Origin: Gallionellales bacterium 39-52-133
GTDB lineage: Bacteria > Pseudomonadota > Gammaproteobacteria > Burkholderiales > Gallionellaceae
DNA length: 64,000 bases
Direction of reading: 5' to 3'
Assembly (NCBI GenBank): GCA_002278935.1
Contig: NCJL01000001.1
Span: 124,001 to 188,000, forward strand
A program made the translations under genes and the position numbers. A model generated the notes under the pieces. The model had not been told where the DNA came from. It saw only the letters and a list, made by a program, of their open reading frames with translations, and did no database searches. This document shows, piece after piece, positions 8,872 to 19,629 of the stretch; the first letter of the stretch is position 1; every line of letters begins with the position of its first letter.

Positions 8872-9324
8872 ATGGGCAGAATTACGGAAATTTTGAGTGT
8901 CGGGCAAAGCCGTGCAAAAGAATTAAAGCTGCCCTACGAGGGTGCGCTGATGCCGGACGAGGCCTATGAAATATTGAAAACTGCACCGGGTGCAAAACTG
9001 GTCGATGTGCGTTCGCGCGCGGAACTGGATTTTGTCGGGCGCATCCCGGGTGCGGTGGAAATTGAATGGATGAGTTATCCCGGCATGAAAACCAATCCCA
9101 ACTTCATGGCCGCGCTGCAGCAGCAAGTGGACAAGGAAGCGCTGGTGCTGTTTATTTGCCGCAATGGCGCGCGCTCACATATGGCCGCGCAGGCTGCAGT
9201 TCAGGCGGGTTTTCCCGATTGTTACAACGTGCTGACAGGTTTCGAGGGCGACGCCAATGCTGAAAAACACCGTAATGTGTTAAACGGCTGGAAGGTGCTG
9301 GGCTTGCCGTGGGAGCAAAGCTAA
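8872..9324 (+). CDS. Rhodanese-like sulfurtransferase domain protein
   Basis: 150 residues, a single rhodanese domain. The active-site loop is FICRNGARS with Cys96; an aspartate-arginine pair in LVDVRSRAE (44-51) and the GRIPGAVEIEW segment mark the fold. It probably transfers sulfane sulfur through a Cys96 persulfide; the acceptor is unknown. GGAG sits 6 bases before the ATG. The gene stands alone, followed by a 44-bp palindrome and the convergent uppP. The family is certain, the physiological role is not. Confidence 0.88.
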   Translation: MGRITEILSVGQSRAKELKLPYEGALMPDEAYEILKTAPGAKLVDVRSRAELDFVGRIPGAVEIEWMSYPGMKTNPNFMAALQQQVDKEALVLFICRNGARSHMAAQAAVQAGFPDCYNVLTGFEGDANAEKHRNVLNGWKVLGLPWEQS

Positions 9325-9361
9325 AAGTGAATCATGTTTCCGGCAATATTCACCAAGCCAC

Positions 9362-9405
9362 GTAGGGTGCGCCGTGCGCACCATGGTGCGCACGGCGCAC
9401 CCTAC
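9362..9405. repeat. 44-bp perfect palindrome (GTAGGGTGCG family)
   Basis: All 44 bases from GTAGGGTGCG to CGCACCCTAC equal their own reverse complement, with ACCATGGT at the centre. It is related to 4226-4269 and 19585-19613. It lies between the convergent rhodanese and uppP genes, where the cruciform/hairpin could serve as a two-way terminator despite lacking a T-tract. Confidence 0.9.
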
Positions 9406-9421
9406 ATGCTTGAGCCAATTG

Positions 9422-10249
9422 TCAGGTAATCGACCAATCCACCATGCCTGTGTAGTAAGTCACCAGCACAACCAGGCCAAATGCAATGCGGTACCAAGCG
9501 AAAATGGTGAAGTCGTGTGTGCTGATGTAGCGCAGCAGCCAGCGCACACACAGGAACGCGGCAACAAATGAAGAGACAGCTCCCACAATCCACATGCCAA
9601 GGTCTGCGCTGACCAGCAAGGCGCGCTCCTTGTAGAGCTCATAAATGGTGGCACCGATCAATACCGGCATCGCGAGGAAAAAAGTAAATTCCGTGGCCGC
9701 CTTGCGGCTCAAACCGAAAAACAGGCCTCCAATAATAGTGGCGCCGGAACGCGAGGTGCCGGGAATCAGCGCCAGCGCCTGTGCGAAGCCCACTTTCAGC
9801 GCATCTTTCCAGTTCAGGTCATCTGCCGTTTCCACGCTCACCACATGCTGGCGTTTCTCTGCCCACAAAATAAAAATCGCGCCGATGATGGAAGTGACCG
9901 CCACGGTAATCGGATTAAACAAGGCCGCCTTGATGTGTTTGCCGAACAGCAGCCCGAGTACTGCCAGCGGTAGAAACGCGATAAACACATTGAAAACAAA
10001 GCGTTGAGCCTGGGCCTTGCCACTTTTCAAGCCATTGATTATATTGAATATTTTTGCTCGATATTCCCACATGACCGCTGCAATTGCCGCGGATTGAATG
10101 ACAATGGTAAAGAGCTTGCCGCGTTCATCGTTAAAGTTAAGCAGGCTGCCGACAACAATTAAATGACCGGTGCTGGAGATGGGCAGAAATTCGGTGAAGC
10201 CTTCGACAAAGCCGAGGATGGCGGCTTTCAGCAGCAAAATTAAATCCAT
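9422..10249 (-). CDS. uppP: Undecaprenyl-diphosphatase
   Basis: 275 residues, a polytopic inner-membrane enzyme that dephosphorylates undecaprenyl diphosphate to recycle the lipid carrier for peptidoglycan and surface-glycan synthesis. The two catalytic motifs are intact: [18 protein letters not shown] near the N-terminus and [10 protein letters not shown] near the middle. It has about eight hydrophobic segments. The BacA/UppP length (265-275) fits exactly. It links functionally to the polysaccharide genes further right. Confidence 0.95.
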   Translation of the reverse strand: MDLILLLKAAILGFVEGFTEFLPISSTGHLIVVGSLLNFNDERGKLFTIVIQSAAIAAVMWEYRAKIFNIINGLKSGKAQAQRFVFNVFIAFLPLAVLGLLFGKHIKAALFNPITVAVTSIIGAIFILWAEKRQHVVSVETADDLNWKDALKVGFAQALALIPGTSRSGATIIGGLFFGLSRKAATEFTFFLAMPVLIGATIYELYKERALLVSADLGMWIVGAVSSFVAAFLCVRWLLRYISTHDFTIFAWYRIAFGLVVLVTYYTGMVDWSIT

Positions 10250-10329
10250 TAATTTTTTACCGGAAAATAAAGTGGTGAATTATACGCCGGGCATGTGTAC
10301 ATCATAAATGTACACTTTGATTGCTATGG

Positions 10330-10542
10330 CTAACCTTTTCTGTTCAACATAGAAAATGAATGCTCTTCTGCAATGCGCCGGTTGATCTGTATGCGCTCTT
10401 CGTCACTGAATTCAAGCCAGCGTATGACCTCTTCAAACGTGCGATGGCAACTGCGGCACACATCGTCACCCAGCACGGTAGTGCAATGACCGACACAGGG
10501 ACATTCTGCGGTAATTGGTTTTGGAGTAGCGTCCGGGTGCAT
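10330..10542 (-). CDS. DUF1289 small cysteine protein
   Basis: 70 residues. The DUF1289 pattern is clear: C-P-C-V-G-H-C ... C-R-S-C-H-R-T-F-E-E-V-I-R-W, with WLEFSDEER following. Four or five clustered cysteines suggest metal or Fe-S binding; this is an inference, as family function is unknown. It starts 7 bases after the YkgJ-type gene and probably belongs to the thiC transcript. Confidence 0.8.
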   Translation of the reverse strand: MHPDATPKPITAECPCVGHCTTVLGDDVCRSCHRTFEEVIRWLEFSDEERIQINRRIAEEHSFSMLNRKG

Positions 10543-10549
10543 AACGAAA

Positions 10550-10812
10550 TTATAACGTTGGACAAGTTGCCTGTTCCAGCCTGTTCAGCCAGTGCAAAGC
10601 GTGTTCGCGAGTCTCGCCACACATCTCAGCAGAAGGTCGCAGGCCCGCACAGAAATGAGGTCGCTCCGTTTTGCCAAATACTGCGCAGCGTTCATCGTCC
10701 TTCAGTTGTATGCAGCGCACTCCCGCAGGCTTGCCCTGCGGCATGCCGGGCAAGGGTGAGGTGATGGAAGGGGCAATGCAGCAGGCACCGCAATGGACGC
10801 GACACTCCATCA

Positions 10813-10813
<1 letters not shown>
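10550..10813 (-). CDS. YkgJ-family cysteine cluster protein
   Basis: 87 residues. The opening C-x-x-x-C-G-A-C-C (ECRVHCGACC) and later C-I-Q-L, C-A-V-F, F-C-A-G-L form the CxxxCxxCC metal/Fe-S type cluster of the YkgJ family. The ATG at 10811-10813 overlaps the thiC stop by one base (TGATG), indicating translational coupling; a second ATG follows directly and could be used instead. The function of the family is not known. With the DUF1289 gene it forms the tail of the thiC operon. Confidence 0.75.
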
Positions 10814-12864
<2,051 letters not shown>

Positions 12865-13017
12865 GAACAAGTTACTGGAAAGGCGGGTTTAACGCAAGTT
12901 TCCTGCTTGGCACAAGGGATATACACTGAACCCAAACTTTGCTTGTTCGACAGGCTCAGGACAGGCTTGCTATACTGCGGACTTGCCTGAGGAATAAAAC
13001 GCAAAAGGATAGAGGGG

Positions 13018-13671
13018 ATGAATAATATGGAACAAGCGCGCTTCAACATGATAGAACAACAAATCCGGCCCTGGGATGTGGCGGATGTGCAGGTACTGAA
13101 TTTGTTGTCCGTGGTCAAGCGTGAGCAGTTTGTGCCTTCAGGCCGCCAGTCACTGGCCTTTATGGATCTGGAAATCCCGCTCGGCTTTGGCGCCTCAATG
13201 TGGCAGCCCAAACTTGAAGCACGCGTGCTGCATGAGCTGCACATTCAAAAGGGCGAACGTGTGCTCGAAGTGGGGACTGGCAGCGGCTATCTCGCAGCGT
13301 TGTTATCGCGTTTGGCAGCACAAGTTACCAGCGTGGAAATCGTGCCGGAATTAAGCGTGCAGGCTGCACAAAAGCTCAATGCACATGGCTTTGACAATAT
13401 TCAGCTGGAAGTGGGTGATGCGGCAAAAAGCTGGGGATCGGGCAAGTATGATGTGATCGTGCTGACCGGTTCTGTGCCGGTTAATCCTGCGGCTTATCAG
13501 CAGCAATTGAATCTGGGCGGACGCCTGTTTGCGATAGTGGGTGATGCGCCAGCCATGCAGGCAATGGTGTTTACCCGCCTGGCAAATGATGTGTATGAAT
13601 GCGTGACGCTGTTTGAAACCAATGTCGCCCCCTTGCAAAACGCGCCGCAGCCACAACGTTTTGTTTTCTGA
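13018..13671 (+). CDS. Protein-L-isoaspartate O-methyltransferase-like protein
   Basis: 217 residues of the PCMT fold. The SAM-binding motif I is VLEVGTGSGYLAALL (about 83-97), followed by V-E-I-V-P (motif post I) and VILTGSVP. The N-terminal R-x-N-M-I-E-Q-Q-I-R-P-W segment is typical of the diverged PCMT-like protein found directly upstream of tolC in many beta- and gammaproteobacteria. The active-site threonine/serine loop is less clear than in true Pcm, so repair of isoaspartate is not assured. ATG at 13018 or 13027 could be the start; AGAGGGG lies between them and the upstream AAAAGGA. Confidence 0.8.
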   Translation: MNNMEQARFNMIEQQIRPWDVADVQVLNLLSVVKREQFVPSGRQSLAFMDLEIPLGFGASMWQPKLEARVLHELHIQKGERVLEVGTGSGYLAALLSRLAAQVTSVEIVPELSVQAAQKLNAHGFDNIQLEVGDAAKSWGSGKYDVIVLTGSVPVNPAAYQQQLNLGGRLFAIVGDAPAMQAMVFTRLANDVYECVTLFETNVAPLQNAPQPQRFVF

Positions 13672-13754
13672 GTATTCCAGTAAAGAAAGTTTGCCGGCCA
13701 GATGAAATAGGCTTAAAAGCAGTCAGCAGCTTGTAACGAGTATCTTTTCCGAGT

Positions 13755-13776
13755 AATATTAGAAAAGACTAATATT
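13755..13776. repeat. Inverted repeat before tolC
   Basis: AATATTAG (13755-13762) and CTAATATT (13769-13776) are perfect 8-bp arms around AAAAGA, 11 bases upstream of the tolC ATG. It could be an operator or a 5' mRNA hairpin near the ribosome site; no regulator can be named. Confidence 0.45.
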
Positions 13777-13787
13777 GAAAGTGGGCC

Positions 13788-15146
13788 ATGAACAAGACTA
13801 AATCCTTACTGATTGCATTTGCCTTATCGGGCCTCAGTCTTCCTGCGGTTGCGGCTGATCTGCTGGATACCTACCATGCGGCACAGAGTGAGGACTCTGT
13901 ATTTGCCGCGGCGCGCGGTGCGCAGCGTGCGGGCCAGGAGAAATTAACCCAGGGGCGTGCAACACTGCTACCCAGCGTCAATATCACCGCCAACAGCACC
14001 TATAACAACAACGAGGTGCAGTATAACCAGGCTGTGCCTGCGACTGTTCTGCAGGGAACCAGCAGATTCATCAATAATGGCGCGGCGATTACGCTAGTGC
14101 AACCCCTCTATCGCCAGAACAACTGGCTGATCTACAGCCAGTCCGAATTGCAGGTCATCCAGTCGGAAGCTCAATTCAAAAGTGCGGAACAGGATTTAAT
14201 CATTCGCTCGGCACAAGCCTATTTTGATGTGCTGGCCGCGCAGGATGCGGTGAATCTGGCGGATGCGCAAAAAACAGCTATTTCCGAACAGCTGGCCCAG
14301 GCCAAGCGTAACTTTGAAGTGGGCAGCGCCACCATTACCGATACACTGGAAGCCCAGGCGCGCTTTGACTTGACCAATTCACAGGCAATTGCAGCACAGA
14401 GCAATCTTGAGATCAAGGAACGCAGTTATCAGCAACTTACCAATGCATTGCCCAAGAATCTGAAGCCGGTTGGAGTCACGTTAAAATTGGACACACCACA
14501 GCCAGCGGATGTGGAAAAATGGGTAGAACAAGCACAGCTGGGCAACTTGCAGCTGGCTGCCGCCCAGGCAGCAAAGGAACTGGCAGACAAGGAAGTGACG
14601 CGCAATCGCGGCGGACATTATCCGACGCTTGATCTGGTGGGCAGCTATGGTAAAAACAAAATCAGCCCGGTGGGTGATGGCAGTTTCGGTAATGGCAATA
14701 ACGCACTGGATACAGATCAAACCACTTCCTACCTTGGCGTACAACTCAATATTCCGTTGTTTCAGGGTGGCAGCACCAATTCAAAATGGCGCGAAGCTGA
14801 AGCTAATCGTGACCGCGCAAAAGCCGAGCTGGAAAGCGCGCGCCGCAACGTAGATCTGCAAACCAGACAGGCCTACTCGGGTGTGGTGAACGGCATGAGC
14901 CAGGTTCTGGCGCTGGAGCAGGCCCTGAAGTCGAGCGAAAAATTACTTGAAGCAAGCAAGCTGGGGCAGGAAGTGGGTGTGCGAACCAACCTTGATGTGC
15001 TGAATGCGCAACAGCAACTTTACTCAACGCGCAAAGATTTATATCTGGCCAAATACAATTATCTGATCAGCCGCCTGAAGCTGAAGGCGGCTGCAGGAAG
15101 TCTGTCTGAGGATGAGCTGGTGGTGGTGAATCAGGCGCTGCAATAA
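13788..15146 (+). CDS. tolC: TolC family outer-membrane efflux/secretion channel
   Basis: 452 residues with a signal peptide (about 1-22, ending AVAA). The mature start LLDTYHAAQSEDSVFAAARG is the classic TolC/TIGR01844 opening. Two structural repeats each carry the long coiled-coil helices and the short beta-hairpins ('RAQAYFDVLAAQDAVNLA' type segment near 145; 'QLNIPLFQGGSTNSKWREAEA' near 325). The trimer forms the outer-membrane exit duct for type I secretion and RND/ABC efflux. It follows the PCMT-like gene, the usual order in betaproteobacteria. Confidence 0.92.
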   Translation: MNKTKSLLIAFALSGLSLPAVAADLLDTYHAAQSEDSVFAAARGAQRAGQEKLTQGRATLLPSVNITANSTYNNNEVQYNQAVPATVLQGTSRFINNGAAITLVQPLYRQNNWLIYSQSELQVIQSEAQFKSAEQDLIIRSAQAYFDVLAAQDAVNLADAQKTAISEQLAQAKRNFEVGSATITDTLEAQARFDLTNSQAIAAQSNLEIKERSYQQLTNALPKNLKPVGVTLKLDTPQPADVEKWVEQAQLGNLQLAAAQAAKELADKEVTRNRGGHYPTLDLVGSYGKNKISPVGDGSFGNGNNALDTDQTTSYLGVQLNIPLFQGGSTNSKWREAEANRDRAKAELESARRNVDLQTRQAYSGVVNGMSQVLALEQALKSSEKLLEASKLGQEVGVRTNLDVLNAQQQLYSTRKDLYLAKYNYLISRLKLKAAAGSLSEDELVVVNQALQ

Positions 15147-15161
15147 TAATATTTAGGGAGG

Positions 15162-15257
15162 CTCTGATTAAGTCCCATTTGTCGTTCCCGCGAAGGCGGG
15201 AACCCAGTTAAATCAAGCAACTGGATCCCTGCCTTCGCGGGGATGACTTAATCAGAG
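15162..15257. repeat. MITE-like inverted-repeat element (96 bp)
   Basis: Perfect 13-bp terminal inverted repeats (CTCTGATTAAGTC and its inverse) enclose two further inverted arms of the CGCGAAGGCGGGAACCCAG type. It holds no coding frame. The internal arm resembles the widespread proteobacterial palindromic repeat with the core 'CCCGCGAAGGCGGG'. It lies right after the tolC stop. Confidence 0.75.
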
Positions 15258-15288
15258 ATTCCTTGTGCAGTAAGATAGTCAGGTTGGT

Positions 15289-15322
15289 AAATAAGGGCGA
15301 TCCATCCGGGTCGCCCTTATTT
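15289..15322. terminator. Strong bidirectional terminator between tolC and parE-like gene
   Basis: AAATAAGGGCGA (15289-15300) and TCGCCCTTATTT (15311-15322) make a perfect 12-bp stem with a 10-base loop; the T-rich ends serve both directions. It overlaps the stop codon of the convergent toxin gene. Confidence 0.85.
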
Positions 15323-15613
15323 GTATTCTTCTTCCCGTTGATGCTTGATTGCGAGAATTGTCACGATATCAAAAGAGGGTTCGAAGCGGTACAAGGCAAG
15401 GTAGCCTGTGGAGCCGAAGTCGATCACGAGTTCACGTAGACCTTCATGATCTTCCACTGGTCTGCCTGTCAAGTATGAGTGCTTGAGTGGGATAAGAGCC
15501 TCGCGGATTGCAAGCACGGCCCGCTTTGCTGCAGCCAGATCTTTTTCGAGGAGAAATGCGTGAAGTCGAGATATGTCGCTTTGCGCTCTTGCAGACAGCC
15601 TTACTTGTGGCAT
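15317..15613 (-). CDS. ParE/RelE-family toxin
   Basis: 98 residues. The fold signature is visible: V-R-L-S-A-R-A-Q-S-D-I at the start, an LRELVIDFGSTGYLALYRF centre and a C-terminal 'VTILAIKHQREEEY', matching type II ParE/RelE toxins. ParE members poison gyrase and RelE members cut mRNA; sequence alone does not decide. Its start overlaps the antitoxin stop by 13 bases, the common antitoxin-first arrangement. Confidence 0.85.
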   Translation of the reverse strand: MPQVRLSARAQSDISRLHAFLLEKDLAAAKRAVLAIREALIPLKHSYLTGRPVEDHEGLRELVIDFGSTGYLALYRFEPSFDIVTILAIKHQREEEYK

Positions 15614-15909
15614 TTCGGAATGGCTGTATCAGGTTTTTTTTGCACGTCATCTACCCAAGTACTGAACTCATCGAACGTAATATGCAATCCAGTTTGCTTG
15701 TAGTGCTCGAATGATGTATCTGCGGCTTTGATAAAACTTTGTCGCGCTTCTTCACGCTGCACGTATTCAAGAATTGCTTCCTTCATGAGGTAGTGTGGCG
15801 TTCGTTTCTTCATGGTAGCCAGAGTAGCAATGCGATCACGGTCCGAAGGATCGAGTTTGACCGTGACCGTTGCGGTAGAGCGTGGCTTATCAATTGCGAC
15901 TGTTTTCAT
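15601..15909 (-). CDS. Ribbon-helix-helix antitoxin
   Basis: 102 residues from the ATG at 15907-15909; an upstream TTG in the same frame is less likely because GGTGA lies 5 bases before this ATG. The N-terminal TATVTVKLDPSDRDRIATLA is a CopG/RHH DNA-binding segment, followed by a helical part YLMKEAILEYVQREEARQSF and an acidic C-terminus that would bind the toxin. It probably represses its own promoter; inverted repeats lie immediately upstream. Confidence 0.82.
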   Translation of the reverse strand: MKTVAIDKPRSTATVTVKLDPSDRDRIATLATMKKRTPHYLMKEAILEYVQREEARQSFIKAADTSFEHYKQTGLHITFDEFSTWVDDVQKKPDTAIPKCHK

Positions 15910-15950
15910 GGTGTCACCAAGTGTCAAAAGGTAACACCTATTGTAATAGG
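15910..15950 (-). promoter_or_regulatory. Putative operator of the toxin-antitoxin pair
   Basis: CCTATTGTAATAGG (15937-15950) has perfect 6-bp arms. GGTGTCACC (15910-15918) and GGTAACACC (15930-15938) are related near-palindromes. They directly precede the antitoxin start, the position where RHH antitoxins bind for autoregulation. Confidence 0.5.
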
Positions 15951-15996
15951 ATAGCCAGCTAAGTCAAACAAAAAGGTGCAGTGTTTGTCAGGCTGA

Positions 15997-16542
15997 TCAG
16001 TCGAAATACTCCGCATCCTTGAATAATTTTCCTTGTGCATCTTTGCCAGACAGCGCTGGAGCCGCTTGCAGTTTCCAGTCTATCGCCAAAACCGGATCAT
16101 TCCACAGCAGTGAGCGTTCGTGCTCCGGATAATAGTAATCAGTAGTCTTGTACAGAAACTCGGCTGTTTCAGACAGTACTAAAAAACCGTGCGCAAAGCC
16201 TTCGGGTATCCACAGCATACGTTTGTTTTCGGCAGATAATTCCAGGGCAACATGCTGGCCGAAAGTCGGTGAGCTTTTGCGGATATCCACCGCAACATCG
16301 AGTACTGCGCCTTGCGCCACGCGCACCAGCTTCCCCTGCGGATGTTTAATTTGATAATGTAAGCCACGCAGTACATTTTTTGCCGAACGCGAGTGGTTGT
16401 CCTGTACAAATGTAACATCGTGGCCTATCACTGCGGCAAAGTTGCGCTGGTTGTAACTTTCAAAAAAGAACCCCCGGTCATCGCCAAATACTTTGGGTTC
16501 GATAATCAGCAAATCCTTGATGGCAGTTTGAACGGCTTTCAT
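15997..16542 (-). CDS. rfbC: dTDP-4-dehydrorhamnose 3,5-epimerase
   Basis: 181 residues, the standard RmlC cupin. It epimerises C3 and C5 of dTDP-4-keto-6-deoxyglucose. Landmarks are the opening [16 protein letters not shown], the catalytic-histidine segment VLRGLHYQ, and [15 protein letters not shown]. It is last in the rfbBDAC operon; its ATG overlaps the rfbA stop by 4 bases. Confidence 0.96.
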   Translation of the reverse strand: MKAVQTAIKDLLIIEPKVFGDDRGFFFESYNQRNFAAVIGHDVTFVQDNHSRSAKNVLRGLHYQIKHPQGKLVRVAQGAVLDVAVDIRKSSPTFGQHVALELSAENKRMLWIPEGFAHGFLVLSETAEFLYKTTDYYYPEHERSLLWNDPVLAIDWKLQAAPALSGKDAQGKLFKDAEYFD

Positions 16543-17429
16543 AAGGCTGAATTTTTTTCTTTCAAAACCTGCATCAGATATTCACCGTAGCCACTCTTTA
16601 TCAGCGGTGCGGCGAGTTTCTCCATCTGTGCTGCATTGATAAATCCCTGGCGGTAGGCAATTTCTTCGGGGCACGCAATCTTCAGTCCCTGGCGATGCTC
16701 GATGGTTTGAATAAACTGGCTGGCTTCGAGTAGTGATTCATGCGTGCCGGTATCCAGCCAGGCATAACCGCGCCCCATCATTTCAACAGACAGGCTGCCG
16801 CGTTCCAGATAGATGCGGTTAACGTCGGTAATTTCCAGCTCTCCGCGCTTCGAAGGTTTCAGATTTTTTGCGATATCCAGTACGGCATTGTCATAAAAAT
16901 ACAGGCCGGTGACAGCGAAGTTGGACTTGGGTATTAAGGGCTTTTCCTCCAGAGAAATGGCTTTGCCACTTGCGTCAAACTCCACCACGCCATAGCGCTC
17001 CGGGTCGCGCACATGGTATGCAAATACGGAGGCACCGTCAGTGCGCGTCGCCGCATTTTGCAATTGTTTCTGGAAATCGTGGCCATAGAAAACGTTGTCG
17101 CCCAGCACCAGTGCAGAAGGATCTTTGCCGATAAAATCGCGACCGATAATAAACGCCTGCGCCAGACCATCGGGTGAAGGCTGCACCGCATATTGCAGGT
17201 TCAGCCCCCATGCACTGCCGTCTCCCAGCAGTTGCTGAAAACGCGGTGTGTCCTGCGGCGTGGAAATAATCAGGATGTCGCGTATTCCGGCCAGCATCAG
17301 TGTGGACAATGGATAGTAGATCATCGGTTTGTCATACACCGGCAGCAGCTGTTTGGAGACGGCCAGCGTGACGGGGTGCAGGCGGGTGCCGGAGCCGCCG
17401 GCAAGAATAATTCCTTTGCGATTTTTCAT
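16539..17429 (-). CDS. rfbA: Glucose-1-phosphate thymidylyltransferase
   Basis: 296 residues. It forms dTDP-glucose from glucose-1-phosphate and dTTP. The nucleotide-binding motif [16 protein letters not shown] is at the N-terminus, followed by [18 protein letters not shown], the substrate loop LGDNVFYG, and [10 protein letters not shown]. Length and motifs match RmlA closely. Its start overlaps the rfbD stop by one base. Confidence 0.97.
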   Translation of the reverse strand: MKNRKGIILAGGSGTRLHPVTLAVSKQLLPVYDKPMIYYPLSTLMLAGIRDILIISTPQDTPRFQQLLGDGSAWGLNLQYAVQPSPDGLAQAFIIGRDFIGKDPSALVLGDNVFYGHDFQKQLQNAATRTDGASVFAYHVRDPERYGVVEFDASGKAISLEEKPLIPKSNFAVTGLYFYDNAVLDIAKNLKPSKRGELEITDVNRIYLERGSLSVEMMGRGYAWLDTGTHESLLEASQFIQTIEHRQGLKIACPEEIAYRQGFINAAQMEKLAAPLIKSGYGEYLMQVLKEKNSAL

Positions 17430-18328
17430 TATGATTTATCCAATATTTCAGTGAGCATACGGGTGACGCCAGTCTGCCAATCGGGCACATGCAAACCGAA
17501 GGCCTGCTGCAGCTTGGTGGTATCGAGACGCGAATTAAGCGGGCGCTTTGCGGGTGTGGGGAAAGCGCTGGTGGGGACGGGGTGTACGTCTTCCGGGGTG
17601 ATCCACATAGACACGCCATTTTTCTGCGCGAAATCGATCACAAAACTGGCGTAGCCATGCCAGGAGGTTTCGCCTGCGGCGACCAGATTATAAAGACCGC
17701 ATAATTCGGGCTTGAGTTGAGCGGCACGAATTGCATGTGCCGTAATATCGGCCAGCAGGTCAGCCCCGGTGGGTGCGCCGATCTGGTCGTTGATTATGCT
17801 CAGGCTGTCGCGTTCCTGCGCCAGGCGCAGCATGGTTTTGGCGAAATTGCGTCCACGTGCAGCATAAACCCAGCTGGTGCGGAAGATCAGGTGCTTGCAT
17901 CCGGACTGGTGAATGAATTCTTCCCCCTCGAGTTTGGTCGCACCATAGACATTGAGCGGTCCGGTCGCATCGGTCTCCAGCCAGGGTTTATCGCCGCTGC
18001 CATCGAATACATAGTCGGTAGAATAATGTATCAGCCACGCATTGCAGCGTTTGGCTTCCTGTGCCAGCAGTGCGGGTGCGAGTGCATTGACGGTGCGAGC
18101 CAGCGACGGCTCGCTTTCAGCTTTATCCACCGCCGTGTGGGCAGCCGCGTTGACGATAATGTCGGGTGCTATCCTGCGCACCGTCAAGGCAAGTTCTTTC
18201 AGGTTATTCAAGTCGCCGCAAAATTCCTGGCTGCGCGAATCCAGCGCGATTACCTCGCCCAACGGCGCCAGGCTGCGTTGCAGTTCCCAGCCTACCTGGC
18301 CGTTTTTACCTAGCAGCAGAATTTTCAT
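17429..18328 (-). CDS. rfbD: dTDP-4-dehydrorhamnose reductase
   Basis: 299 residues of the SDR fold. It performs the last, NAD(P)H-dependent step to dTDP-L-rhamnose. The N-terminal [17 protein letters not shown] is the RmlD form of the Rossmann motif; STDYVFDG and the Y-G-A-T-K-L-E-G-E catalytic segment are present. Its ATG overlaps the rfbB stop by 4 bases. Confidence 0.96.
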   Translation of the reverse strand: MKILLLGKNGQVGWELQRSLAPLGEVIALDSRSQEFCGDLNNLKELALTVRRIAPDIIVNAAAHTAVDKAESEPSLARTVNALAPALLAQEAKRCNAWLIHYSTDYVFDGSGDKPWLETDATGPLNVYGATKLEGEEFIHQSGCKHLIFRTSWVYAARGRNFAKTMLRLAQERDSLSIINDQIGAPTGADLLADITAHAIRAAQLKPELCGLYNLVAAGETSWHGYASFVIDFAQKNGVSMWITPEDVHPVPTSAFPTPAKRPLNSRLDTTKLQQAFGLHVPDWQTGVTRMLTEILDKS

Positions 18329-19392
18329 TGGCTACGTCCTGCGTAATTTTTCTCTACCCACTGCTTATAGCTGCCAGTCAGCACATTGTTAACCCAGCCC
18401 TGGTTATCCAGATACCACTGCACGGTTTTACGGATGCCGGTCTCAAAAGTTTCGGCGGGCTTCCAGCCCAGTTCGCGTTCGAGTTTGCGTGCGTCTATGG
18501 CATAGCGGCGATCATGGCCGGGGCGATCGGCAACGAAAGTGATTTGTTCCTTGTAAGGTTTTTTGTCGGCACGAGGATGAAGCTCATCGAGTATCGAGCA
18601 CAGGGTATGTACGATATCGAGATTGGCTTTTTCGTTCCAGCCACCGACGTTATAGACTTCACCCAGCCTGCCTTTTTCCAGCACGCGGCGAATGGCGCTG
18701 CAGTGATCCTTGACGTAGAGCCAGTCGCGTATCTGCTGACCATCGCCATATACAGGCAAAGGCTTGCCGGCGAGCGCATTGACGAATATCAGTGGAATGA
18801 GTTTTTCCGGGAAGTGGTAGGGACCGTAATTGTTGGAGCAGTTGGTGGTGAGCACTGGCAAGCCATAGGTATGGTGGTAGGAGCGCACCAGATGGTCGCT
18901 GGCTGCCTTGCTGGCTGAGTAGGGGCTGTTGGGCTCGTAACGGTGTTCTTCGGTGAAGGCGGGTTCGTCCTTGGCGAGAGAGCCGTACACTTCATCGGTG
19001 GATACATGCAGAAAACGGAATGCAGATTTCTTATCATCAGCCAAAGCGGACCAGTAAGCACGGGCGGCTTCAAGCAGGCGGAAGGTGCCAACGATGTTGG
19101 TCTGGATAAAATCTTCCGGGCTGTGAATGGAGCGATCAACGTGCGATTCGGCGGCGAAATTGATAATGGCGCGCGGCTGGTGTTCGGCCAGCAGGCGCTG
19201 TACCAGTACGCTGTCGCCGATATCGCCCTGCACAAACTGGTGCAGCCTGTTACCCTGCAGGCTGGCCAGATTTTCCAGGTTGCCGGCGTAGGTAAGCTTG
19301 TCGAGATTGATCACGCCCTCGCCGGTTTGCGCGACCCAGTCCAGTACAAAATTTGCTCCAATAAAGCCGGCACCGCCCGTGACTAAAATCAT
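18325..19392 (-). CDS. rfbB: dTDP-glucose 4,6-dehydratase
   Basis: 355 residues, extended SDR family. It converts dTDP-glucose to dTDP-4-keto-6-deoxyglucose. Visible are the NAD motif [12 protein letters not shown], the [10 protein letters not shown] loop, STDEVYG and the active-site Y-S-A-S-K-A-A-S-D. First gene of the rfbBDAC operon, which supplies rhamnose for LPS or other surface glycans. Confidence 0.97.
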   Translation of the reverse strand: MILVTGGAGFIGANFVLDWVAQTGEGVINLDKLTYAGNLENLASLQGNRLHQFVQGDIGDSVLVQRLLAEHQPRAIINFAAESHVDRSIHSPEDFIQTNIVGTFRLLEAARAYWSALADDKKSAFRFLHVSTDEVYGSLAKDEPAFTEEHRYEPNSPYSASKAASDHLVRSYHHTYGLPVLTTNCSNNYGPYHFPEKLIPLIFVNALAGKPLPVYGDGQQIRDWLYVKDHCSAIRRVLEKGRLGEVYNVGGWNEKANLDIVHTLCSILDELHPRADKKPYKEQITFVADRPGHDRRYAIDARKLERELGWKPAETFETGIRKTVQWYLDNQGWVNNVLTGSYKQWVEKNYAGRSQ

Positions 19393-19584
19393 TTTTTGCC
19401 CTTATTGCAAATATTTCCCGGTGATGACAGGAAAACATTAAAGAATTAAACGCGCATTTTACTGTAAACCCGGAGGTACGTAGAGCCGACTTAAGTACAG
19501 ATCATGGCGCGGCCATTTTGTGCAAGGGCTTGCTCCGTTTCGCCGAAACTCCTGGTGCTTTCCGAATGGTCAATGAAATTTACC

Positions 19585-19613
19585 GTAGGGTGCGTCGCAC
19601 GCACCATGGCGCA
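19585..19613. repeat. Half copy of the GTAGGGTGCG palindrome
   Basis: The left arm (GTAGGGTGCGTCGCACGCAC) and ACCATGG centre match the 44-bp repeats at 4226 and 9362, but the right arm degenerates after a few bases. It lies in the 237-bp gap between rfbB and the convergent end of waaA; I see no gene in that gap. Confidence 0.6.
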
Positions 19614-19629
19614 AGGTAAACGCGAGCTC

